Notes under the pieces: generated by a model
The model's input: the letters and a program-made list of their open reading frames with translations, nothing else
What the model was told of the DNA's origin: nothing
Database searches by the model: none
Shown: positions 1 through 8,620 of the stretch, one piece after another
Numbering within the stretch: the stretch's first letter is position 1
How the letters are laid out: every line of letters begins with the position of its first letter
Position numbers and translations under genes: made by a program
NCBI GenBank assembly: GCA_050742975.1
Contig: JBOGDQ010000167.1
Location: 1-33,642 of the forward strand
Length of the DNA stretch: 33,642 bases
Direction of reading: 5' to 3'
Source: JBDTGE01 sp050742975
GTDB taxonomy: Bacteria > Actinomycetota > Actinomycetes > Mycobacteriales > Jatrophihabitantaceae

Positions 1-2
1 TC

Positions 3-443
3 TACGGCGAGCACGGCACGTGGGACGGTGGCCGCGAGAAGGCGCCCGCCGCGATCTGCCGCAAGGTCGCGTCAGCGGCGATCACCGGCGGCAGCACGAT
101 CGACATCTGGGGCGACGGGCTGCAGACCCGCAGCTTCATGTACATCGACGACTGCGTGCGCGGCTCGCAGCTGATCGCGACCGCCGACGATCCCGAGCCC
201 GTGAACCTGGGCAGCGCCGAGCTGGTCACCATCAACGGGCTGGTCGACATCGTCGAGGGCATCGCCGGCGTCAGGCTCGAGCGCAACCACGACCTGAGCG
301 CGCCGCAGGGGGTTCGTGGGCGCAGCAGCGACAACACGGAGATCCTGCGGCGGTACGGCTGGGAGCCGTCCACGACGCTGGCCGATGGCTTGGAGCGCAC
401 GTATCGCTGGGTCTACGACGAGGTCAAGACGAGCCTGACGTGA
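3..443 (+). CDS. NAD-dependent sugar-nucleotide epimerase, C-terminal part (GDP-mannose 3,5-epimerase-like)
   Basis: The gene enters from the left edge of the window; the readable frame starts at base 3 and ends with TGA at 441-443, giving about 146 residues. The visible part holds the C-terminal substrate-binding half of an extended short-chain dehydrogenase/reductase. The segments YGEHGTWDGGREKAPAAICR and IWGDGLQTRSFMYIDDCVRG are characteristic of GDP-mannose 3,5-epimerase and its bacterial relatives, followed by a conserved VNLGS and a closing LADGLERTYRWV. The N-terminal Rossmann fold and the catalytic Tyr-Lys pair lie outside the window. Its neighbours are a wall-anchored protein and a DUF4012 protein, which fits a role in making activated sugars for surface polysaccharide. 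The exact sugar substrate cannot be told from the fragment. Confidence 0.9.
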   Translation, partial: YGEHGTWDGGREKAPAAICRKVASAAITGGSTIDIWGDGLQTRSFMYIDDCVRGSQLIATADDPEPVNLGSAELVTINGLVDIVEGIAGVRLERNHDLSAPQGVRGRSSDNTEILRRYGWEPSTTLADGLERTYRWVYDEVKTSLT

Positions 444-555
444 GCACCGTGTGGGCCCGGTTAGCTCGTTAGCTGATCGCGTATCGGCGTGCTGACCGGA
501 TCGTTGAACGCACCGAAAGCCCTCCCGGCGGATCGACTGTGAGATAGCGATAGCG

Positions 556-1122
556 ATGGTGATGCAGATGCGCCGCTTCGTCCGGCTCATCGCCGTGTTC
601 GGGCTGCTGCTGCTGGCGGGCGTCGCGCTCGGCGGTGCCGCCTCGCCGGCGCAGGCGAGCGCGCAGCAGGTCTGCCCGCACTCGACCGGCTACCCGATGA
701 GCCCCGGCGTCATGATCATGGCCAGCACGACGACCCCGTTCGTGGGCCAGCGGATCGAGGTCTCCGGGAAGAACTACTGCCCCGACGAGGACGTCACCAT
801 CCTGTTGCGCGGCAAGAACGTGGGCACCGCCCACACCGACGCGAGCGGTGCGTTCGATCCGGGGGTGAAGGTGACCGGGCCGGTAGGCCGGGCGACGCTG
901 CTGGGCCGCGGCGCGAGCGGGCAGTCGCTGGACCGCGACTCGCTGGTGTTGACCGTGCGCGCGGGCACCGGCTCGGGATCGGGCGCTGGTTCGCCGAGTG
1001 GCGGCGGGCTGGCGGTGACCGGCACGGAGCTCGCCGCCATGATCGTGCTGGCGGCGCTGCTGCTCGGCGGCGGAATCGCGCTGACGGTCGCCGGCCGGCG
1101 CAACCGGTCCGTGCATCGCTGA
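556..1122 (+). CDS. secreted protein with LAVTG sortase-type anchor
   Basis: A 188-residue surface protein. Residues 6-35 form a signal peptide (MRRF basic start, hydrophobic core, cleavage near AQASA). The central part, about residues 50-135, looks like one small beta-rich domain with two cysteines (C40, C75) and an SG-x-Y-x-P-x-E type pattern seen in Ig/TIG-like modules. A Gly/Ser-rich linker (138-151) leads to LAVTG at 152-156, a hydrophobic segment at about 159-179 and a basic tail RRNRSVHR. LAXTG is the motif associated with class E sortases of actinobacteria. No sortase gene lies in the window. Several in-frame ATG/GTG codons between 556 and 568 make the exact start uncertain; a start at M5 (base 568) would give a cleaner signal peptide. 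The ligand or function is unknown. Confidence 0.8.
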   Translation: MVMQMRRFVRLIAVFGLLLLAGVALGGAASPAQASAQQVCPHSTGYPMSPGVMIMASTTTPFVGQRIEVSGKNYCPDEDVTILLRGKNVGTAHTDASGAFDPGVKVTGPVGRATLLGRGASGQSLDRDSLVLTVRAGTGSGSGAGSPSGGGLAVTGTELAAMIVLAALLLGGGIALTVAGRRNRSVHR

Positions 1123-1150
1123 GCACGCTGCTGAGGACGAGCTGCCGCCC

Positions 1151-2983
1151 GTGCTCGACCGACGCGTGTCCAACCGCTGGCGACTGCAGACCCGCCTGCG
1201 CTACCTGCTGTTCGACGGGCGCCTGCGGCGTCATGCGCTGATCGCGTGCGGCGGCGTCATCGCGCTCGGGGCGCTCTGGATCGTCGTTACCGGGCTGCTC
1301 GCGCGGCAGCAGGCGCGGCACGTCGAGGCCGACCTGGTCACGGTGCGCTCCCTCGTCGCGTCCGGGCGGATCGACGAGGCGCGTCAGGCCGCGGCGCGGA
1401 TACCGTCCGAGGCCCGCCGTGCCGACCTGCTGACGTCCGGCCCCGCATGGTGGCTCGCCGCGCACGTGCCCTACCTCGGCGCGCCGGCCGAGACGATCCG
1501 CGGCGCCACCGACGCAACCGTCCAGCTCGGCGAGCACGGCATCCCGGACCTGCTGGACGTCGCGAAGCTGATGGATCCGAGGACCCTGCGCACGTCCGGT
1601 GACACAATCGACCTCGGCGCGCTGACCACCGCCCGGCCGAAGCTGCAGGCCGCGTCCGCCATACTCGACTCGGCCGTGCGCAAGGTCGACGGGCTGCCGT
1701 CCGGCACCTGGCTCGGCGCGGTCGACAGCCCGCGGGCCGCGTTGGCGCGCGAGCTACACGGCCTGAGCGGGTACGTCGATGCGGCCGCGCGGGCGGCACG
1801 AATCCTGCCGCCGCTGCTCGGTGTCGACGGGACCAGGCGGTACTTCGTCGGCGTGCAGAACGAGGCCGAGGCCCGCGGAACCGGCGGGCTGCCCGGCGCG
1901 TTCGCGATCCTGCAGGCCAGCCACGGCACGGTGCGCTTCACCCGGTTCGAGAGCGATGCCGCGCTGCTGCCGGCCGCGACGGACAAGGTGATCCGCACCG
2001 GCCTGGACTTCGGCGCCGGTTACCACGCTGCGTACGGACCGTCCGAACCCACCGAGTCGTTCCCCGACTCCGACGTCAGCCCGAACTTCCCGTACGCGGC
2101 GCGGATCTGGGTCCGCATGTGGGAGCGGGTCAGCGGCGAGCACCTCGACGGTGCGATCGCCGTCGACCCGACCGTGCTCGGCTACCTGCTCGCCGCGACC
2201 GGTCCGGTGAGCGTGCCGACCGGGCCTTCACGTCAAGAAGCTCGCGTCACCGCGCAGAACATCGTCACGCTCACCGAGCGCGACGAGTACACGCTGTTCT
2301 CGGACAACAACGCGCGCAAGGCGTTCCTGGTCTCGGTCTTGAAGGGGGCGTCGACCAAGCTAACCAGCGGATCGGGCAGCCCGACGCTGCTCGTGAGTGC
2401 GGCGGTGACCGCGTCCGAGCAGCGGCGCCTGCTGGTGTGGAGCGCGGATCCGGCGGTGGAGAAGGACCTCGCCGCGACGTCGTACGGCGGCGTGATCGCG
2501 CAGGACGACCGACCGCTGTCCGCAGTAATCCTGAACAACACCTCCGGCGGCAAGCTGGACTTCTACCTGACCCGGACGCTCGACTACCACCGCAGCGGGT
2601 GCGGCCCGACCCGCGATGTGCTGGTGACGATCACGCTGAAGAACAACGCGCCGGCCAGCGGGCTGCCGCCCTACGTCACCGACCGCCTCGACGCCGCACC
2701 CGCGAACTCGGTAACCGGCGACTACGGCGCGCTGCTGGACTACTACGCGACAGCGGGGGCGCAGCTGCTCAGCATCACGATCGACGGCACGCCCGCGACC
2801 GCGTCGTCCAAGAGCGACCTCGGCCATCCGATCTTCCGGCTGCCGATGGAACTGCCGCGCGGCCGGATGCAGACGATCGTGCTGCACCTACAAGAGCCCG
2901 CCGGTTCCGGGTCACCGCAGCTCTGGCTGCAGCCGACGGTCAGCCCGCCCGCCCTGCACGTCTACAGCCAGCCATGCGGCTGA
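1151..2983 (+). CDS. DUF4012 domain-containing membrane-anchored protein
   Basis: A 610-residue protein starting at GTG 1151, 28 nt after the LAVTG protein. One transmembrane helix is evident at about residues 29-51, with a basic cytoplasmic N-terminus, so the rest should face outside. The following helical part (residues 55-220) and the block around RRYFVGVQNEAEARGTGGLP (about 229-248) match the DUF4012 family common in actinobacteria and often encoded beside exopolysaccharide or teichoic-type polymer genes. The GTGGLPG stretch and later DYHRSGCGPTRD are typical. The biochemical role of DUF4012 is not established; resemblance to LytR-CpsA-Psr partners has been suggested by gene context only. 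It ends 14 nt before the convergent DUF1116 gene and marks the border between the surface region and the catabolic island. Confidence 0.82.
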   Translation: MLDRRVSNRWRLQTRLRYLLFDGRLRRHALIACGGVIALGALWIVVTGLLARQQARHVEADLVTVRSLVASGRIDEARQAAARIPSEARRADLLTSGPAWWLAAHVPYLGAPAETIRGATDATVQLGEHGIPDLLDVAKLMDPRTLRTSGDTIDLGALTTARPKLQAASAILDSAVRKVDGLPSGTWLGAVDSPRAALARELHGLSGYVDAAARAARILPPLLGVDGTRRYFVGVQNEAEARGTGGLPGAFAILQASHGTVRFTRFESDAALLPAATDKVIRTGLDFGAGYHAAYGPSEPTESFPDSDVSPNFPYAARIWVRMWERVSGEHLDGAIAVDPTVLGYLLAATGPVSVPTGPSRQEARVTAQNIVTLTERDEYTLFSDNNARKAFLVSVLKGASTKLTSGSGSPTLLVSAAVTASEQRRLLVWSADPAVEKDLAATSYGGVIAQDDRPLSAVILNNTSGGKLDFYLTRTLDYHRSGCGPTRDVLVTITLKNNAPASGLPPYVTDRLDAAPANSVTGDYGALLDYYATAGAQLLSITIDGTPATASSKSDLGHPIFRLPMELPRGRMQTIVLHLQEPAGSGSPQLWLQPTVSPPALHVYSQPCG

Positions 2984-2997
2984 TCGAGACGCAGCGC

Positions 2998-4389
2998 CTA
3001 CGAGGCCTGCTGAGCGAGGGCGGCGAGCGCCTGCGGGAAGATCTCGGCAGGCGGCGTCACGAGGCCCGCGCCGACCTGGCCGGTGCCGGCGACCTTGCCC
3101 GCCATCCCGGTGTTGATCTGCGGCAGGATCCCGGTCCGGACGACCCTGGTCACGTCGATGCCGGCAGGCGTGCCGCGGAAGTCGAGCACCGGCACCTGGA
3201 ACATGGTGTGCTCGGCCAGCGTGATCTCGTACATCCGCCGGGTGTTGGCGAGGGCGTCCGCGACCGTGCCGCCGACGAACCTCACGATCGCCGGGGCGGC
3301 CGCCATCGCGAAGCCGCCGAGGCCGGCCGTCTCGGTGATCGCCGAGTCGCCGATGTCCGGGTTGGCGTCGTCGGGCCCGTAGTCGCCGAGGAACAGCCCG
3401 TCCGGCGTCTGCGCAGGCCCGGTGAACCAGCGGTCGCCGGTGCCGGAGACCTGCACGCCGAAGTCGGTGCCGTTGCGGGCCATCGCCACCACCATCGTCG
3501 ACCCCGGGATGCCGCGCGCCGCGTCGAGCGAGAGCTTGCACGCGGGCATCGCCAGGTTGAGGAAGAAGTGGTCGTTGCCGCCGATGAACCGAGCCGCCTG
3601 GGCGATGTCCGTCGACGGGAAGTCGGACTCGACCATCGTCGGCAGCAGGTCGCGCAGCAGCATCAGCGTGCCGGCCCGGTTGCGGTTGTGCGCCTCGTCG
3701 CCCATCTGCACCATCTGGGCCAGGATCGCCGTGACGTCGACCGGACCGTGCGCACGGGACGCGGCCTGCAGCACCGGCCCGAGCACGGCCGACATCCAGG
3801 TCAGCCGCTCGATCACCTCGGCGGAGTAGGCGCCGTAGCGCAGCACCTTGCCCAGTCCCTCGTTGAGCGAGCAGTACGCGCGGCGGCCGTCCGCGGGATC
3901 TTCCAGGACGAACATCCACATCGACGGGGACACGACCCCGGCCATCGGCCCGACCGCGCCGCGGTGGTGGCACGGCTCCAGCTCGACCTCGCCGCGCTCG
4001 AACAGTCCGGCTGCCTCGTCGGCGTCGGACGCGAGACCCTCGAACAGCGCGGCGCCGGTCAGCGCGCCGCGCATGGGCCCGGACGCGCGGTCCCACGCGA
4101 TCGGCGGCCCCGCGTGCAGCAGCTGGCGGGCGCCGAGGCCGAGCGCGTCGCGGGCCGGAACGACGTCGACGAGCTGGGCACGGCTGGCGAGCATGCGCTC
4201 GACCGCGGTGGCGTTCGCGGCCGCCCGGCGCGGGTCCGCGATCACGGTCGCGAGATCGGCCTCGGTGCCGGTCATCGGCGGCGCCCAGTCGACGCGGGTC
4301 ACCCGGGCCGCCTGCTGCTCGGCCGCGTCGGCGAACAGGTCCACGCCCGCGGTGATGAGCTGGACGTCCCGGCGCAGGAGGTCTGTCAT
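2998..4389 (-). CDS. DUF1116 protein, AllG/YlbE-like subunit of a carbamoyltransferase complex
   Basis: A 463-residue protein of the DUF1116 (YlbE) family. Recognisable conserved blocks are EPCHHRGAVGPMAGVVSPSM near residues 158-177, GDEAHNRNRAGT in the middle, FIGGNDHFFLNLAMPACK, and MARNGTDFGVQVSGTG. In E. coli, FdrA, YlbE and YlbF (renamed AllF, AllG, AllH) form oxamate carbamoyltransferase, which splits oxalurate with phosphate into oxamate and carbamoyl phosphate. The gene overlaps the upstream fdrA by the 4-nt ATGA arrangement and is last in a three-gene minus-strand operon. The carbamoylated substrate used here is inferred, not visible; with a barbiturase-family gene and carbamate kinase in the same island, ureidomalonate is a candidate besides oxalurate. 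Confidence 0.88.
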   Translation of the reverse strand: MTDLLRRDVQLITAGVDLFADAAEQQAARVTRVDWAPPMTGTEADLATVIADPRRAAANATAVERMLASRAQLVDVVPARDALGLGARQLLHAGPPIAWDRASGPMRGALTGAALFEGLASDADEAAGLFERGEVELEPCHHRGAVGPMAGVVSPSMWMFVLEDPADGRRAYCSLNEGLGKVLRYGAYSAEVIERLTWMSAVLGPVLQAASRAHGPVDVTAILAQMVQMGDEAHNRNRAGTLMLLRDLLPTMVESDFPSTDIAQAARFIGGNDHFFLNLAMPACKLSLDAARGIPGSTMVVAMARNGTDFGVQVSGTGDRWFTGPAQTPDGLFLGDYGPDDANPDIGDSAITETAGLGGFAMAAAPAIVRFVGGTVADALANTRRMYEITLAEHTMFQVPVLDFRGTPAGIDVTRVVRTGILPQINTGMAGKVAGTGQVGAGLVTPPAEIFPQALAALAQQAS

Positions 4390-5855
4390 CGCTCGCTCGC
4401 AATCAGGTCACAGGCGAACCGGGCGGCCTGCGCGTTCGACGTGAACACGTGCGCTCCGGCCGCCCGCAGCGCGGCGGCCTGCGCGTTGAGGTCCTGCGGG
4501 TCGGCCTTGGCGCCGATGATGGTGACGACCACGGTGACGTCCCCGGCTGCATGCACGGCCGCGATCGCCGGCGCGAGCCCAGCCGCCGGATCGGGGTGCG
4601 CGCCGTGGCCAAGAACGACGTCGAGCAGGATCACCGCCGTCGTCGGGTCGCTCGCCTCGACCGCGAGCCGCGCCAGCCGCAACGACTGGTCGATCATCGG
4701 GTGCGGCCGGCCGGCCGTGAGCTCGTCGTCGCCGAAGTCGATCATGACATGCCCGGACGACGGCGTCTGGGGATCGATCGCCCACTCCGGGCGCAGCGGG
4801 ATGTTGGACGAGATCGGGCCGAGCCGCTCGCTGGCGATGATCATGGCCTCGTCGCAGAGCGTCCCGCCTGCGAACAGCCCGCGCAGCGCACCGGCACGGG
4901 GCGAGGGCTGCTCGCCGGTGTAGTGCGGCCACTCCGGAACGTCGACGCCGAGTGCGTGCAGGACCTGCTCGGTGGCAGTGGTCAGGTCCGGCCGTCCACG
5001 CCCGATGAGCGCGAACTGGACGGGTGTCTTGAGCGTCAGCGCGTACGAGCGGAGCTCGTCGGCGACGGCCGGGTCAGGCGGCTTGGACACGAGGACGATC
5101 AACTCGGTCGAAGCGTCCTCGTCCAGCGCAGCCAGAGCCGCTCGCGTGGAGCGGCCGGCGACCGCCGCGGACAGGTCCCGCCCGCCGACGCCGAGGGCGG
5201 CCGTGACGCCGACTCCGGCCGCGTCGAGCAGGCACAGGACCTGCTGCGCGCCGGTGCCCGAGGCTGCGACCAACCCGACCGGACCCGGGTCGAGCGTGTG
5301 CGAGAATCCGAGCCCGACACCGCCGACGACAGCAGTGCCGCAGTCCGGTCCAAGTACCAGCAGGCCGCGCTCGGCAGCGACGTCCTTGAGCCGGATCTCC
5401 TGATCCACCGGCACGTTATCGGAGAAGATCATCACGTCGCAGCCGGCGTCCAGAGCGTCCATGGCCTCGGTGAAGGCGTGCTGGCCGGGCACCGAGATCA
5501 GCGCGAGGGCCGGGCCGGTGGCGCGCGCCGCGGCGGAGACGGTGCGCGGCGGCAGCTCTGACGGCGAGCCGCCGGTGGCGGACGGACGCGCGGCGAGTGC
5601 GTCGGCGACGACCGCCAGGCCCGCGGCGAGCGCGTTGTCATCACGCGCCCGCAGCGCGACCAGCAGGTCGTTCGGCCCGACCGAGTCCGGGCGGGTGAAG
5701 CGCATGCCGTCGAGCAGGTCCAGGTTCAGCTGTGTGGCCATCGCGACCAGGGCGGCGTCGACGCCGTCGGTGCGCGCGGCCCGGCTGCTGACCTGCATGA
5801 GCGTCACCGAGTCGGCGTAGGCGCCCGTGCGCGCCTCGACGTGATCGACCGTCAC
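4386..5855 (-). CDS. fdrA: FdrA family protein (AllF-like carbamoyltransferase subunit)
   Basis: A 489-residue FdrA homologue. FdrA resembles succinyl-CoA synthetase alpha subunits: an N-terminal CoA-binding-like region is followed by LVLGPDCGTAVVGGVGLGFS, LVAASGTGAQQVLCLLDAAG and ELIVLVSKPPDPAVAD, which are hallmark stretches of the family. E. coli FdrA (AllF) is a subunit of oxamate carbamoyltransferase and is somewhat longer. The gene overlaps both neighbours by 4 nt (DUF2877 stop/start at 5852-5855, DUF1116 at 4386-4389), so translational coupling and equal stoichiometry are likely. The whole FdrA-DUF1116-DUF2877 set is complete, which argues for an active complex. The family call is firm; the exact substrate is inference. 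Confidence 0.9.
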   Translation of the reverse strand: MTVDHVEARTGAYADSVTLMQVSSRAARTDGVDAALVAMATQLNLDLLDGMRFTRPDSVGPNDLLVALRARDDNALAAGLAVVADALAARPSATGGSPSELPPRTVSAAARATGPALALISVPGQHAFTEAMDALDAGCDVMIFSDNVPVDQEIRLKDVAAERGLLVLGPDCGTAVVGGVGLGFSHTLDPGPVGLVAASGTGAQQVLCLLDAAGVGVTAALGVGGRDLSAAVAGRSTRAALAALDEDASTELIVLVSKPPDPAVADELRSYALTLKTPVQFALIGRGRPDLTTATEQVLHALGVDVPEWPHYTGEQPSPRAGALRGLFAGGTLCDEAMIIASERLGPISSNIPLRPEWAIDPQTPSSGHVMIDFGDDELTAGRPHPMIDQSLRLARLAVEASDPTTAVILLDVVLGHGAHPDPAAGLAPAIAAVHAAGDVTVVVTIIGAKADPQDLNAQAAALRAAGAHVFTSNAQAARFACDLIASER

Positions 5856-6670
5856 TGGAGTGCTCCGGCCGGCATCCGGCGGTCGGCGAACGCCGCGGCG
5901 GCCAGCAGGCCGTGGGCCAGGGCGGTTCCCGACGTGTGGCCGACGGCGCGCAGCCGCAGGACGGTCGCCGGCGAGAGCGTCCCGGCGACCAGGCCCCGCA
6001 CGATGTCGGCCAGCTGCTCAACGCACTCGCCGCGCGCGGCGCAGTGCAGCAGCTGGGCCGAGAGCGCGGTGGTGGCGATCGAGGCGGTTGCGGCGACCGT
6101 CCGCTCGACGCCCGGCGCGCGGTGCCCGAACGCCCGTGTCCCGACGAGGAATCCGGCCAGCACATCGTCGCCGCTGGGCGTCAGGCCGGGCCCGCGTCCG
6201 AGCAGCGCCGCGGCGGCCGACGACTGAGCGGACTCATCGTGTGCATGCACCAACGCCGCCACCCGGGCCGGTTCGAGACCGACGTCGACCCCGCCGACCG
6301 CGCGACGCAGATGGGCCACCGCGGATGGGCGGGGCGTGCCCGTCACGACGCGCGACGGTCCCCACCGGCGGGCGCACTCCACGGTGACCTCGCCGGCCGG
6401 CCCGAGCCACCTGACCTCGCCGGCCCCGACGACCGGGGCCGGATAGCCGGAGGGCTGGGCGATCCGCGCCAGCGGCAGCTCCGCGGCGGTGTGCGGCAGC
6501 ACGATCGCGCACGGCAGGCGCACCGCGTCGTGCGTGACCACCGCCAGCACCGTCGAGGAGTCGGTGAGCAGGTAGAGCGCGGAGTTGAAGGCCCCCAACC
6601 AGCTGGCCTCGCGACGAGGCCCGGTCAGCACGTCGTGGACGGAGACGCTGTCAGCCCCCCGGATCCTCAC
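5852..6670 (-). CDS. DUF2877 protein, AllH/YlbF-like subunit
   Basis: A 272-residue protein with the DUF2877 signature GRGPGLTPSGDDVLAG at residues 158-173. It is the third component of the FdrA/YlbE/YlbF (AllFGH) carbamoyltransferase system. The predicted start is GTG at 6668-6670. A TAGCGT -10-like box lies 7 nt before it on the same strand (forward 6678-6683) with no Shine-Dalgarno, so the message is probably leaderless and starts at or next to this GTG. It is first in its operon and reads divergently from the PucR-type regulator, with only 36 bp between the start codons, so the regulator probably controls this operon. Confidence 0.85.
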   Translation of the reverse strand: MRIRGADSVSVHDVLTGPRREASWLGAFNSALYLLTDSSTVLAVVTHDAVRLPCAIVLPHTAAELPLARIAQPSGYPAPVVGAGEVRWLGPAGEVTVECARRWGPSRVVTGTPRPSAVAHLRRAVGGVDVGLEPARVAALVHAHDESAQSSAAAALLGRGPGLTPSGDDVLAGFLVGTRAFGHRAPGVERTVAATASIATTALSAQLLHCAARGECVEQLADIVRGLVAGTLSPATVLRLRAVGHTSGTALAHGLLAAAAFADRRMPAGALQ

Positions 6671-6677
6671 TCTGTGG

Positions 6678-6683
6678 ACGCTA
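6678..6683 (-). promoter_or_regulatory. TAGCGT -10 box of the carbamoyltransferase operon (leaderless)
   Basis: Read on the minus strand this is TAGCGT, matching the actinobacterial TANNNT -10 pattern, followed by 7 nt and the GTG start at 6670. No ribosome binding site precedes the start, consistent with a leaderless mRNA. No convincing -35 element is visible. It sits within the same 36-bp divergent gap as the regulator's own -10 box. Confidence 0.55.
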
Positions 6684-6694
6684 GCCGCGGCGCG

Positions 6695-6700
6695 TACCGT
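6695..6700 (+). promoter_or_regulatory. TACCGT -10 box of the PucR-type regulator gene (leaderless)
   Basis: TACCGT fits TANNNT and lies 6 nt before ATG 6707, the spacing expected when transcription starts at the A of the start codon. There is no Shine-Dalgarno. The box is 12 bp from the opposite-strand -10 box, so polymerase cannot use both promoters at once; binding by the regulator would be expected to switch between them. Confidence 0.55.
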
Positions 6701-6706
6701 CGCCCC

Positions 6707-8431
6707 ATGGAAAGTCTTGCCAACGATCGTGGCGCCAGTGAGCGGGATCTGCCGAGCGGGGCCGGCGTGTCACCGGCGCGCAGCGGCTACGCGCTGACCG
6801 TGCGCGAGGCCCTGGGCCTGCGCAGCCTGGCGGGCGGATCGGTCGTGGCCGGCGAGGGCGGCCTCGATCAGATCGTCCGCTGGGTGAACGTGATGGAGGT
6901 GCCGGACATCCTGCCCTGGGTGAAGCCGAACGAGCTGCTGCTGACGACCGGCTTCCCGCTGCGGCACGGCAGCGCCGGCCAGGCCCTCGGCGACGCCGCG
7001 ATGTGCGAGCTGATCGACGGGCTCGCCACGCGTGGCGTCGCGGCACTCGCCGTCAAGATGGGCCGGTACCTGGACGAGCTGCCTCCCGCGATGATCGACA
7101 GCGCGCAGCAGCGAGGCTTCCCGCTGATCGTCCTGCCCAGCGAGGTCGCCTTCGACGAGATCATGTCCGAGGTGTTCACGCAGCTCGTCGACCGCCAGGC
7201 CAGCGCGCTGGACGACGCCGACCGGCTGCACCGCGCGCTCACCGCCATCGTGCTCGAGGGCGGCGACCTGCCGCAGATCGCCGACGAGTTCGCCAAGCTG
7301 TTCGACACGGCCGTGCTGATCTGCTCGCTGGACGGGCGGGTGCAGACCGTCTCCGGAGCCGACGAGGACGCGCAGGCGCTGCAGGCACTGCCGCTGTTCG
7401 ACCCGTCCGGCCGGTTCCTGATCGAGCGGCTCAGCACGGGGCTGCAGCCGGCGCCGGACGCCGTTCCCGGACAGCTGGTGGTGGCTCCGATCGTCGCCGG
7501 CGGGACCGATCACGGCCGGATCGTCGCGTACGGCCGCAAGTCCGGGCTGGGGACGGTGACGGTCCACGCCCTGGAGCGGGCCGCAACCGTGGCCGCGCTG
7601 GCGATCACCAAGCAGCTCGCGGTCTCGGCCGTCGAGTCCAAGTTCCGCGGCGACTTCCTGCGCGACGCGCTGTTCGGCACGGCCGGGCCGGCCGAGCAGA
7701 TCGTCGAGCACTGCGCCCAGCTCGGCTGGGACGTCGATCGCCCGATAGCCGTCGTGGTGGGCCAGCTCGACGACTCCGACCCCAACGGTGCGGGCGCCAC
7801 GATCGCCGGGCGCACCGCCCAGGATCGGCTCGCCGCCGCGTGGGAGCAGGTCGTGCACCGGCTGGACCGGGCCGCGCCGGTCGTCGGCTTCCGGCACGAG
7901 GTCGTGGCGCTGCTGCCGGCGAGTGACGACATCACGGCGGTGGTCGCGGACCTGCTCGCGGCGGTGACCGGAGACCGCGGCGGCGGTCGTCGATCGTTCA
8001 GCACGGGCGTCAGCCGCGTGATCGACTCCGTCGCGGACCTGCCGCTCGCCTACGGGCAGGCGCGCAAGGCCGTCGCGGTGTCGCGCCGCACGCACGGACC
8101 GGGGACGGTGGCCCACTTCGACTCGCTCGGGGTGCACCGGCTGCTCTCGCTGGTGAGCGACAGCGCGGAGTTGCAGTCGTTCGCGGCCGAGGTGCTCGGC
8201 GTGCTGGCCGAGGACAGCCCTGAGATCGCCGACCTGCGGCTGACGCTGCAGACCCTGCTCGACACCAACTGCAACGTCGCCGAGACGGCGCGGGCACTGC
8301 ACTTCCACTACAACACGCTGCGCTACCGGATCGGCAAGCTGGAGGGGATCGTCGGGCCGTTCACCGCGGACCCGGAGCTGCGCCTCGGGGTGGCGCTCGC
8401 GCTACGCGTGGTGCAGATGCGCGGCCTGTAG
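6707..8431 (+). CDS. PucR family transcriptional regulator
   Basis: A 574-residue regulator. After an unconserved tail of about 27 residues comes the N-terminal PucR domain (TVREALGLRSLAGGSVVAGE to about residue 150, including LPWVKPNELLLTTGFPL), then a GAF/GGDEF-like central region, and a C-terminal HTH_30 domain with the typical TLLDTNCNVAETARALHFHY and NTLRYRIGKLE. B. subtilis PucR is the founding member and controls purine catabolism; actinobacterial members often sit beside catabolic operons. ATG 6707 is chosen because the leaderless -10 box lies 6 nt upstream and the family domain starts soon after; the frame stays open further upstream but would cross the divergent gene. Position between the divergent carbamoyltransferase operon and the downstream permease-hydroxylase operon suggests it regulates both. 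The effector is unknown. Confidence 0.9.
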   Translation: MESLANDRGASERDLPSGAGVSPARSGYALTVREALGLRSLAGGSVVAGEGGLDQIVRWVNVMEVPDILPWVKPNELLLTTGFPLRHGSAGQALGDAAMCELIDGLATRGVAALAVKMGRYLDELPPAMIDSAQQRGFPLIVLPSEVAFDEIMSEVFTQLVDRQASALDDADRLHRALTAIVLEGGDLPQIADEFAKLFDTAVLICSLDGRVQTVSGADEDAQALQALPLFDPSGRFLIERLSTGLQPAPDAVPGQLVVAPIVAGGTDHGRIVAYGRKSGLGTVTVHALERAATVAALAITKQLAVSAVESKFRGDFLRDALFGTAGPAEQIVEHCAQLGWDVDRPIAVVVGQLDDSDPNGAGATIAGRTAQDRLAAAWEQVVHRLDRAAPVVGFRHEVVALLPASDDITAVVADLLAAVTGDRGGGRRSFSTGVSRVIDSVADLPLAYGQARKAVAVSRRTHGPGTVAHFDSLGVHRLLSLVSDSAELQSFAAEVLGVLAEDSPEIADLRLTLQTLLDTNCNVAETARALHFHYNTLRYRIGKLEGIVGPFTADPELRLGVALALRVVQMRGL

Positions 8432-8557
8432 GTCGACTCGCCCGCTCCCGCTCCGGTGGCGCGGCCGGTCGATCTGGCCGATTTGACCGGGTAGCACACA
8501 GCCCTGCCGCCGGTTGTTCGTCAGGTTTGCACAATGTTCGCCCGCGCCGCGGAGCCC

Positions 8558-8563
8558 TAGCGT
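8558..8563 (+). promoter_or_regulatory. TAGCGT -10 box of the permease-hydroxylase operon
   Basis: TAGCGT lies so that transcription should begin near 8570, giving a leader of about 50 nt before the permease start at 8621. Just downstream is an inverted repeat, GCGATC-acagc-GATCGC (8573-8589), placed where a repressor or attenuating structure could act. The stretch TTTGCACAATG (8526-8536) covers the expected -35 position, so an activator may be needed; this is inference. Confidence 0.45.
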
Positions 8564-8604
8564 CTGGTGAGCGCGATCACAGCGATCGCGGTCAGCCTTG
8601 GCTC

Positions 8605-8612
8605 GGGAAGGA
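8605..8612 (+). promoter_or_regulatory. ribosome binding site deciding the permease start
   Basis: GGGAAGGA is placed 8 nt before ATG 8621. It supports that ATG over the in-frame GTG at 8567, which has no ribosome binding site and is only 3 nt from the -10 box. Confidence 0.6.
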
Positions 8613-8620
8613 CGGCGTCG

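Noticed and set aside
2119..4923. Plus-strand open frame of 934 codons over the DUF1116 and fdrA genes
   Set aside because: The composition is Arg-rich and without motifs. The minus-strand frames carry the conserved DUF1116 and FdrA blocks.
8526..8536. TTTGCACAATG upstream of the permease as a PucR operator shared with 11540-11551
   Set aside because: The second occurrence is one arm of a larger palindrome inside a coding region. Two matches of 9 nt are too few to call a binding motif.
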